Below are positions 1 through 6,500 of a stretch of 8,239 nucleotides of DNA, in pieces. The translations under genes were made by a program, and so were the position numbers. Origin of the DNA: Pseudomonas sp. (GTDB lineage Bacteria; Pseudomonadota; Gammaproteobacteria; Pseudomonadales; Pseudomonadaceae); assembly GCA_029240955.1 (NCBI GenBank), contig JARDZH010000056.1, positions 1 through 8,239 of the forward strand, given 5' to 3'. The notes under the pieces were generated by a model. It made no database searches. It was not told the origin of the DNA and worked only from the letters and a program-made list of their open reading frames with translations. Numbering within the stretch: the stretch's first letter is position 1; every line of letters begins with the position of its first letter.

Positions 1-446
1 CCGATCACCGCCTTGCAGACGATTTCAATCAACTGCGAACGCTGCGCCAGCCTGGACACGCCAATAATGTTGCTCGCGCATTGCGGCCGGTCGGTGCCGA
101 ATGCCGCCTTGCGCACATTGCCCACCACGGCGAAAGCCGCATCCATATCCAATACGTAGAGCGTCTCTTCCACGACGTCGTCAAGTGTCGTGCCATAGAG
201 CGCAAGCAATTTGGAAATGTTGTCGTAGGACGCGCGCATCTGTTCGCCCAATGACGAGAAATCACTGGGTTTTCCGTCGCTGTCCAGCGGCGCGGGAGCG
301 ACGAGATTGCCGGCTTCATCGTGGTTGAACTGGCCGGAGATGTAGATCTCGTTTCCCACGCGTCTTGCCTGCGGATAGCCGTAGCTTTCTTCCCATGGAA
401 CGCCCCAGTAGGCGGTCTTCTTATTGAACGGTTGTGAAGCTGACAT
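1..446 (-). CDS. Rid family protein (YjgF/YER057c/UK114), 3' end outside window
   Basis: The reading frame from the ATG at 446 is open to the left edge: 148 codons visible, the C-terminal end missing. The translation begins MSASQPFNKKTAYWGVPWEE and has the Rid fold pattern: VGNEIYISGQ near residues 30-39, a long helix with SLGEQMRASYDNISKLLA, then LDDVVEETLYVLDMD, and a last strand SQLIEIVCKAVI. Classical RidA proteins hydrolyse reactive enamine/imine intermediates from PLP enzymes, using an arginine in a 'P-A-R-S' segment before the final strands. Here the aligned segment reads RPQCASNIIGVSRL (about 120-133), with no arginine at that place, so it is more likely one of the Rid subfamilies without classical deaminase activity. 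It is somewhat longer than the usual ~128 aa because of an N-terminal extension. The start is supported by AGGAG at 453-457, six bases upstream. The gene is divergent from the AraC-type regulator at 700, which may control it. The family call is firm; the substrate is unknown. Confidence 0.88.
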   Translation of the reverse strand, partial: MSASQPFNKKTAYWGVPWEESYGYPQARRVGNEIYISGQFNHDEAGNLVAPAPLDSDGKPSDFSSLGEQMRASYDNISKLLALYGTTLDDVVEETLYVLDMDAAFAVVGNVRKAAFGTDRPQCASNIIGVSRLAQRSQLIEIVCKAVI

Positions 447-699
447 CGCACTCTCCTGGCTCAGAACGGACCGCTTCGACAGCAGCAATCCGTGTTATCG
501 GGAGGCAAAGGCTAGCACCGCAGAAGCGTTTCAAAGCGCGCATTTTTGCGCCTCTGCGAGTGCATAAATGCGCCCCTAAATCCGGCGACCTTCCGTTAAA
601 TTTGAGTCGACTTCGGGCAACAGCCGCTCTGGACGTGCTGTCGCTCTGACCATTTGGAACCGACGCCGCCGTCGGAATCTAGCGAAGGGACTCACCGCG
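447..699. promoter_or_regulatory. Divergent control region between Rid gene and AraC-type gene
   Basis: These 253 bases hold no convincing gene and must contain both divergent promoters. For the Rid gene (minus strand) a weak promoter can be proposed: TTGAAA at 529-534 and an extended -10 (TG-C-TAGCCT) with TAGCCT at 509-514. The spacer is only 14 bp, the sort of poor promoter an AraC-type activator often assists. For the plus-strand AraC gene an AT-rich TTAAAT lies at 597-602, but I see no good -35 partner. A small GC-rich hairpin (arms CCGACG 660-665 and CGTCGG 670-675) lies in the probable leader of the AraC gene, ahead of its ribosome binding site. All promoter assignments here are inference. 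Confidence 0.5.
538..573. promoter_or_regulatory. Tandem palindromic repeats, candidate AraC-family operator
   Basis: Two similar 14-base imperfect palindromes stand in direct orientation: GCGCATTTTTGCGC (538-551) and GTGCATAAATGCGC (560-573). Over 18 bases including the flanking CTCT/CCCT they share 13 positions, and their starts are 22 bp apart, about two turns of the helix. AraC-family regulators commonly bind direct repeats of about that spacing, just upstream of the -35 box they activate. The pair lies immediately upstream (in the minus-strand sense) of the proposed Rid -35 at 529-534. The repeats are visible in the sequence; their binding by the adjacent regulator is inferred. Confidence 0.45.
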
Positions 700-1083
700 A
701 TGACTGAACACTGCACTGCGCCAATCCACGTCGTATCCCTCTCGGCCGGGCCGCTCAAAGCCTGGCAAGAGAACACTGCGAAACAGCTGATGCTGGATAA
801 TCTGGACAGCGGAATTTCAGTGACGACACTTGCCGAAGCGTGTGCACTGTCGCGCAGTCACTTCACCCGGAAATTTAAAGCGACCACGCGCTTGTCTCCC
901 AAGGAATGGCTACGCCAACAGCGGATTCAGAAGAGCAAACGGTTGCTTGAGTCGGCAAAGATGATGCTCACAGAGATTGCGATGGAATGCGGCTTCTCCG
1001 ACCAGCCGCACTTCTGCCGGACCTTCTCAAGGGCTGAAGGCATGACGCCGCTGGCGTGGCAACGGAATCATGCCACGGCGTGA
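700..1083 (+). CDS. Short AraC-family transcriptional regulator (DNA-binding domain only)
   Basis: A 127-aa protein made almost wholly of the AraC/XylS DNA-binding domain. The first helix-turn-helix lies at about residues 38-60 (ISVTTLAEACALSRSHFTRKFK), followed by the linker helix (SPKEWLRQQRIQKSKRLLE, about 66-84). The second helix-turn-helix, carrying the family signature, lies at about 88-120 (LTEIAMECGFSDQPHFCRTFSRAEGMTPLAWQR). Typical family members are 250-330 aa with an N-terminal effector-binding or dimerisation domain. Here only about 20-35 residues precede the helices, so the protein has no obvious ligand-sensing domain, like the small SoxS/MarA-type members. The start at 700 has a GAAGGGA-like ribosome binding site about nine bases upstream (684-690). 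I find no coding continuation upstream in frame that would suggest a truncated longer regulator. Its divergent position suggests it regulates the Rid gene, itself, or both. Confidence 0.9.
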   Translation: MTEHCTAPIHVVSLSAGPLKAWQENTAKQLMLDNLDSGISVTTLAEACALSRSHFTRKFKATTRLSPKEWLRQQRIQKSKRLLESAKMMLTEIAMECGFSDQPHFCRTFSRAEGMTPLAWQRNHATA

Positions 1084-1103
1084 CCGTCATTCGACCCAGG
1101 CCT

Positions 1104-1153
1104 GTCAGGCCGATCAACAGCGGCCTGACGACCATTGGCGTTGGCTGTTGATC
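1104..1153. terminator. Nested inverted repeats between convergent genes, possible bidirectional terminator
   Basis: A perfect 9-bp inverted repeat (GTCAGGCCG 1104-1112, CGGCCTGAC 1121-1129, 8-base loop) lies between the stop of the AraC-type gene (1083) and the stop of the convergent receptor gene (1152). A second perfect 10-bp pair, GATCAACAGC (1112-1121) and GCTGTTGATC (1144-1153), uses the loop of the first, so the two hairpins exclude each other. The second arm covers the receptor's stop codon. Neither hairpin is followed by a T-run on either strand, so this is not a textbook intrinsic terminator, although the position fits transcript-end formation for both genes. Confidence 0.5.
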
Positions 1154-3254
1154 AGAAGTAATACCTGAAGGATGCGCCTAGCGTGGTGGAAGGTTGCGGA
1201 ACAGTGACCAGTCCGGCTGTGGTTCCGTAAGCGACTTCACTGCCATAACGGTGGGGTTGAAAAGTGCCAAATACGCTGAACTGATAATCGCTGTAGTCAT
1301 AGGACGCTCGAAGGTCGTACCGGGTATAGAGCGGCATTTCCTCCTTTTGGGTGCCAACGTAGTAAGGGATGCCTGCGAGGTGATAAGCGTCGGCATTCAG
1401 CGTCAGTTGTCCCGCCATGAACGAGTCCCGGTATTGAACGCCTGCTTTGTAAGTATGCTCGGGCACCACCAATCGGTCACCGGTGCCAGGGGCAGCGTTA
1501 TCGATCACCGCATCGATGATTCGGCCATAACTCGCGTAGGCGCTGATCGTCGAAGTGGCCTGGTAATTGAAGCTGGTCTCCACGCCTTTGCGAGTGGTGT
1601 CGCTGACTTGCTCAAAGACGCCGGGCGACGTCTGAAGCGTCTCGCTGTCGTTCTGGATGTAGTAGAACTCGGTGGTGCTGGAGAAGCGTTCGGTCGGGCG
1701 AATAGTCAGGCCGACGTCATAGGACGTGACCTTGCTCGGACGTACGCCGCTGTTGATTCTGCCGCCCGTGTCACTTAGCGGCAGCGGGCTGGTGCTTCCG
1801 CCGCTGATGTACTCCGCAGCCGGCGACCGGAAGCCCTGAGCCGCATTGGTGAACAACTCCACTTGCTCAACGGGCGACCACACCAGGCCCAGTTTCGGCG
1901 TGGTCACCGAGCTGTGGTAGTCGGTATCGGCGTCGCGAAACTTGAGGTTTTCGATACCGTAATCGAAGCGATCGTAGCGAATGCCCGCCAGCACCTTGAC
2001 CGAATCGACAGGCTTGTACTGGCCTTGGGCAAAAACCCCGTAGGTCACCAGGTCCATATCGAAGTCGAAGTAGTAATTCGGTGTCGGCTCGAAGTCGCGG
2101 TACTGCTGGCGGTAGGCATCGCCTTTGTCGCGTCTCACGTCGGCCCCGACCATCAACGCCGCCGAGTCCTCATACACGAAGTTGTAAGCTACACGGCCGC
2201 CATAGATATCGCGGTCATCCTTGCCGTAATTGTGTGTGCGGGTGCCATTGGCAATGCCGCGCGTGCGTTTGAAGTCTTCGAAGTAGGCGGTGTAGTACAG
2301 GCCTTCTTCCCCTGTTGCGGGCGACCGGTTGAAGACATAGGTATTACGGTTGGCGTCGCCGAAGCCATACAGGTTATCTGTGTCGCGGCGGCTGATCCTG
2401 CCGGCCTTGAGCGCTGGCAGGTTCAGGTAGCCGTCGTTCTTGAAGTCCGATTCGTAGTGGCTGAATCGGGCCGAGTACTTCGCCTCTCCGATGACTTTGG
2501 AAAGTTTCCAGAGGTAGTTGTCGCGGTTGGTCTCAGCCGCCTTGCGATAACCATTGGTTTTATAGATGTCCGCCACGAAAAAGGATTCGAGCCCGTCATG
2601 CTCGCCGCCGAGCACCAGATTCGAGCGGCGGCCATCGAAACTTGCGACATCAAACCCGATGCTGGACGCCACGTCACCGCCATCCAGCGTTTCGATATTC
2701 ACCGAGCCGGCGCGGTTCTGATCACCATACAGCGCCGATACCGGGCCTTTGATAACGTCGACGCGCTTGATCATTTGCGGCGTCAGCCATTCGAGGAAAA
2801 CCGGGCCGTGACCGGCGCCGCCCTGGCTTGACGGAATGTTCTGGGGGACACCGTCGACCGAGACCGCTACGTCAGCGCCATGAGTACCGTTGGTAGTAAA
2901 GCCGCGCATGCGGAAGCCATTACCAGTGTCACCCTGGTCAATGTTATTGGCGACCACGCCCGGCACTCGGCGGAAAACATTGGAGATGTCGCGGTCGACG
3001 TTGAGCGTACGAATCTCCTCTTCCGTAATGGTCGACACGGCTGTCGGCAAGCTCTGCGGTTTGTTGCTGACTCCGGTGCGTGCCAGCGGCTGAATACGGC
3101 CAGAGCCATTGCCCTCTCCCACGACTTCAATAGCATCGAGCTCAGTGGCTGGCGACTCCATGTCAGCAGCCGAAACGGGTAAAACCGATACCACACCGGT
3201 CAGCGCGGCTCCTGCAAAAACACGAGCCCTGCTGCGATACGCAGATTTATACAT
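1152..3254 (-). CDS. TonB-dependent outer-membrane receptor, putatively Zur-regulated (zinc/metallophore uptake)
   Basis: A complete 700-aa receptor from the ATG at 3254. A signal peptide spans about residues 1-30 (basic YRSRAR, hydrophobic core, VSA-A cleavage zone), followed by a TonB-box-like LDAIEVV at 39-45. The plug domain covers about 60-190, with DISNVFRRVPGVV, a RMRGF motif (115-119), VSVDGVPQN, and IKRVDVIKGPVSALYGDQNRAGSVNIET. A 22-strand barrel follows and ends in SFRYYF, with the C-terminal aromatic needed for outer-membrane assembly. Such receptors import metal chelates or other scarce ligands, powered by TonB-ExbB-ExbD. The plug resembles siderophore receptors, but the promoter carries a Zur-type operator, so zinc or a zinc metallophore is the better guess. 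A longer frame from 3317 exists, but that start would lie inside the -10/operator region and has no ribosome binding site. AGGAAA at 3262-3267 supports 3254. The gene converges on the AraC-type gene and lies 253 bp downstream of the co-directional helicase gene, separated by a strong hairpin. No synthesis, exporter or periplasmic-binding genes are adjacent. The family is certain; the ligand is not. Confidence 0.93.
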   Translation of the reverse strand: MYKSAYRSRARVFAGAALTGVVSVLPVSAADMESPATELDAIEVVGEGNGSGRIQPLARTGVSNKPQSLPTAVSTITEEEIRTLNVDRDISNVFRRVPGVVANNIDQGDTGNGFRMRGFTTNGTHGADVAVSVDGVPQNIPSSQGGAGHGPVFLEWLTPQMIKRVDVIKGPVSALYGDQNRAGSVNIETLDGGDVASSIGFDVASFDGRRSNLVLGGEHDGLESFFVADIYKTNGYRKAAETNRDNYLWKLSKVIGEAKYSARFSHYESDFKNDGYLNLPALKAGRISRRDTDNLYGFGDANRNTYVFNRSPATGEEGLYYTAYFEDFKRTRGIANGTRTHNYGKDDRDIYGGRVAYNFVYEDSAALMVGADVRRDKGDAYRQQYRDFEPTPNYYFDFDMDLVTYGVFAQGQYKPVDSVKVLAGIRYDRFDYGIENLKFRDADTDYHSSVTTPKLGLVWSPVEQVELFTNAAQGFRSPAAEYISGGSTSPLPLSDTGGRINSGVRPSKVTSYDVGLTIRPTERFSSTTEFYYIQNDSETLQTSPGVFEQVSDTTRKGVETSFNYQATSTISAYASYGRIIDAVIDNAAPGTGDRLVVPEHTYKAGVQYRDSFMAGQLTLNADAYHLAGIPYYVGTQKEEMPLYTRYDLRASYDYSDYQFSVFGTFQPHRYGSEVAYGTTAGLVTVPQPSTTLGASFRYYF

Positions 3255-3261
3255 GAACGAT

Positions 3262-3267
3262 TTTCCT
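3262..3267 (-). promoter_or_regulatory. Ribosome binding site deciding the receptor start
   Basis: On the minus strand AGGAAA is followed by 7 bases and then the ATG at 3254. The alternative in-frame ATG at 3272 and the upstream start at 3317 lack any purine-rich sequence at proper distance. This favours the 700-aa product, whose N-terminus then begins directly with a normal signal peptide. Confidence 0.75.
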
Positions 3268-3301
3268 GACATTGCGAGAACGAAGGCGAGCCAAACCAAA
3301 G

Positions 3302-3316
3302 CGTTATAACATAACA
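3302..3316 (-). promoter_or_regulatory. Candidate Zur operator upstream of TonB-dependent receptor
   Basis: On the minus strand the site reads TGTTATGTTATAACG. Against the gammaproteobacterial Zur core TGTTATANTATAACA it matches 12 of the 14 specified positions, including both TGTTAT/ATAAC half-site cores. It lies 48 bp upstream of the receptor ATG, directly downstream of the proposed -10 box, a position where bound repressor would block transcription. The best Fur alignment over this stretch that I can make is only about 9 of 19 positions, so Zur is favoured over Fur. Binding is inferred. Confidence 0.6.
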
Positions 3317-3346
3317 ATTATGGCGTGTCGCTATTCTTTCGATCAA
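3317..3346 (-). promoter_or_regulatory. Putative sigma-70 promoter of the TonB-dependent receptor gene
   Basis: On the minus strand a -35 TTGATC (3341-3346) and a -10 CATAAT (3317-3322) are separated by 18 bp. Transcription would start near 3310, inside the candidate Zur site, giving a leader of about 55 bases. Both hexamers are near consensus but not perfect, and no start site has been measured. Confidence 0.45.
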
Positions 3347-3437
3347 TGTCTGGAACGCTTGGAATGGAAGGCACATCGCTCAAGTACGGGCCTTTGCCGC
3401 AGCGGAACGTGCTGCTGAAACCCGGGAGATTGACTCG

Positions 3438-3466
3438 TGACTGAAGTGAGCAACTCACTTCAGTCA
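3438..3466. terminator. Perfect 13-bp inverted repeat, possible terminator of helicase gene
   Basis: TGACTGAAGTGAG (3438-3450) and CTCACTTCAGTCA (3454-3466) form a perfect 13-bp stem with a 3-base loop. It lies 42 bases beyond the stop of the helicase gene and upstream of the promoter of the receptor gene, which is transcribed in the same direction. That position suits a transcriptional insulator or an RNA 3'-end stabiliser. No T-run follows on either strand, so a protein-binding palindrome is an alternative. The remaining bases between 3347 and 3507 hold no gene that I can support. Confidence 0.55.
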
Positions 3467-3507
3467 TCTCGGTCATGCAGGCTTGCTTCAGGGAAAACCG
3501 GACACAG

Positions 3508-6500
3508 TCAGAGCACCAGAGCCTCCTCGGAATCGACGGCTGAATCCGTCCCGGCTTCCCGTTCCTCGCTCTCGTCCGCATCAGTCGCTACGTCGGCATC
3601 ACGGGTCCACTCCCTGAACTCGACCAGTGCCGGAAGCTTGTCCACCGCACCGGTGGGTTCAATACCCAGTTCAGTCAGACGCTGAAGCAGCTCCTCGAAT
3701 ATTTCGTCCTTGTTCAGGCTCCACGACGAGGCGAAACACCGCCAGAACGTCCAGCCTGCGCGCTCCAGAATGCGCTGGCGATTCATGTCCGCTTCCCAGC
3801 GATCCGGCCCATGGAAAGCGTCGCCGTCACACTCGATTGCCAGACGGTTGTCGTTGGCGCCCTCCACGACCATGTCGAGTCGGAATGCACCGCTCTTGAC
3901 CTGTGGCGTCACCCGGTAGCCGCGCTCGACCAGCCGGGTGAACACCTGCTCTTCGAATCCGGATTCGCACAGTTTGATCAGGCCGTCCTGCTCGACTTCC
4001 TGATCGACCAGCGGTTTGCTGAAATACTCCAGCAACGAGCATCGAAGGTCCTTCGGCGAAAGATCTTCCAGCGTCACGGAGCGAACCAGATACATGCGGT
4101 CACGCGCGCGACTTGCAGCCACGTTGAAGCGCTGCTCGGCACCGACGCCGGACAGTGGATGGCAGTTTTCCCGATCCGCCACCAACGAGATGAAGATGAT
4201 GTCGCGTTCACTGCCCTGGAACGTGCTCGCGTCTCCGCAGGCGAACTCACGAGCATGAAGCTCGGCAGCCGCACACCGCTCACGCACCAGCGTGTCGATG
4301 TATTTGGCTTGTTCCATACCGCCCAGCAATGTCACCACGCCGATGGTGCGGCCGGCGTACTTTTCATCACTGATGAGCGCCTGGATTTCCTGCGCAATGG
4401 CTTCGGCCTCCAGCGCGTTACAGCCCTTCTTGTTTCGGACGCCTTCTTTCACAAAGATGTCCACCAAGGGCGGATCAAGGCGCTCGGACGGACGCGGAAT
4501 GCGCAGGGGCTGGATCGCTCCGTTATAGAAACGGTTCGAGTACGTGATGATCGGCGGGACGCAGCGGAAGTGCTCGCGCAGCATGACCATCTGGCCGGCG
4601 AAAACGCGGGCCGCCAGGTCATAGAGCGACTTGTCCGGCGTCATGTCTGCGCCATAAGGCTGGTCACTCAGGAACCGGTCGCGAAGCTCGCCGATCCGCT
4701 TGGAAGATTTGAAACCGCTGTCCGGGGAAACCTGCTTGTCGTCGCCGACGACCAACACTTTCTGAGCCCGGACGATCGCAGGCAACGCCCACAGATCCGA
4801 CTGACTGGCCTCGTCGACGATCACAAGATCGAACGCACCAATATCAGCGGGCATCGATTCGGAAATTCTCGCATGGCTCATGATCCAGCACGGCACCGCG
4901 GCGGCGGCTTCCTGCATGCACTGCTGAGCGTCGCGGCGATACCTTTCAGCGTTCGGCCCCGTCCCCTGCCCGATTTTCCTGATCGCGGTCGAGTACCCGG
5001 CCAGCGCCTGCAGCACCAGAGGACTCGCGTTGGCCTTGGTCGACAACCAGGCTGCACGGCTGACCACCTCGCGGTACATCCGCGCCAGACCGGTCTCCAG
5101 ATCCGTACGTTTGCCGTTCAATGCAACCAGTTCATGCCGCGCTTCAATGCTTTCGAGGTGAGACCTGATGCGCGCATGTTGCCACGCTTCCCGCCATGAC
5201 GGCGGCAGTGCACTGTCTTCAGCGCCATTCTGTACAGGCGTACTCAGCACTCTGTCGGCAAGTTTTTCACCCCCGGCTTCCCTCAGGCTTCGAGCGCCGG
5301 CGCGGACTGCATTCAGCAGAGGGTCGAGCTCCTGGATACGGCGTAACTCCGCAATCAGTTCCACGTAGCCTGTGACGATCTGCTGATGGCTGTATTCCAG
5401 GCTGCCCAACTGCTCCTGAATGAATGTGCCGATCCTCGCCGTGACCGGCCCGCTATGGCCGGCCACTTTGGCATGCAACCGAGCCAGCGAGGCGAGCGCA
5501 GTCTCCAGGTCCAGGCGTGCCAGATGATGTCGCAATTGCGCACGGACTTCTTCGAGCTCCGAACGGCTCATCTGTTGCAAGCCGGCAGGCGCGTCGTCAA
5601 ACACGTCCTCACAAAGCGGAATGACGTTGTCGGTCAGTCGCTCACTAAGATCGAGCGCTGTCTGTACCGCGGAGGTTGTCAGTTCCAGCTGTCTGAGGTG
5701 AACGATGCCGCCGTGCAGGCCGGGTATTTCCAGCAGCTGTGCAAGCGGGTTCCAGCGCGCTGCGAACGAGTTCACGCCGGCATGCAGTTGGAGGTATCGC
5801 AGCACGACGCCCCATTGCTCAGCGGTTTTCGGCGCAGCGCCATTGATCTTCACTTGCTCCACGTGGGCCTTGGCATCCGAGGCGCCAAAGCTCATCAGAC
5901 CGAACGGTTTTCCGGTTTGCGCAGCCCGCTCGATCGCCTCGGCCGTTTTCTCGCAATCCAGTCCTGCTTCGGGAAATTCGACGTGGTTTTCCAGCATGAC
6001 CCTGCGACGCTGCACCAGCTCTTCTGCTCCAGCGAGAAGAGTCGTCAGGACCGATATTTCACCTTCGAAGCGCCTGCTGAAAACCTTGCTCCGTAGCTGA
6101 TACAACCAGGGCGCTTCCTGCTCTGCCCCCTCGCTCAGCGTGGACAGCATCGCCAGACACTCGTCGAGTTCGGAGTCCAGCAGACTGGCCGCTGCGACTA
6201 CTGCCTCGTCTTCGGACTTCAGCGGCCGAATGCCGCCTTGATCGAAGGTGCGGTCCAGCGTCTTCAGCTGGCAGAGCGCCGCATGCAGCTTTCCGACCTC
6301 TTCGGGCACCGGCAGCTGTGCCGGATCGGGAACGCTGGCATTCACATAAGCGAGGTCATTGCCAAGGGTCCGACGAACCTGTCGCAACGCCTTGCCGGCT
6401 TCTTCGTCAAAAGGCGGAGCGTGCTCAGCGCCCAGCGACAGTTCATCATCGAACCACTGGTGCTGATCACCGTCTTTCACCAGCAGCTCGGCAAGCTCTT

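Noticed and set aside
29..451. 140-codon minus-strand frame with GTG start overlapping the Rid gene
   Set aside because: It is arginine-rich and has no family pattern. The frame one register away has a good ribosome binding site and a clear Rid-family translation.
434..649. 71-codon plus-strand frame in the Rid/AraC intergenic region
   Set aside because: It starts within the Rid coding sequence and runs across the repeats of the control region; composition is not protein-like and there is no ribosome binding site.
1863..2831. 322-codon plus-strand open frame opposite the TonB-dependent receptor
   Set aside because: Its valine/alanine/isoleucine-rich translation is typical of the antisense of a GC-rich gene, it has no domain pattern, and the opposite strand encodes an unmistakable receptor.
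3255..3317. 21-residue N-terminal extension of the receptor (MLCYNALVWLAFVLAMSGKSF)
   Set aside because: Although hydrophobic and signal-like, it would be translated from the operator/-10 region, upstream of the predicted transcription start, and has no ribosome binding site. The downstream start already begins with a complete signal peptide.
3302..3322. Fur box at the receptor promoter
   Set aside because: The best alignment to the 19-bp Fur consensus gives only about 9 matches, whereas the Zur core matches 12 of 14 positions.
3811..5199. 462-codon plus-strand open frame opposite the helicase C-terminal half
   Set aside because: The composition is that of antisense DNA (histidine, arginine and alanine runs), no family is recognisable, and the minus strand contains conserved helicase and nuclease motifs throughout.
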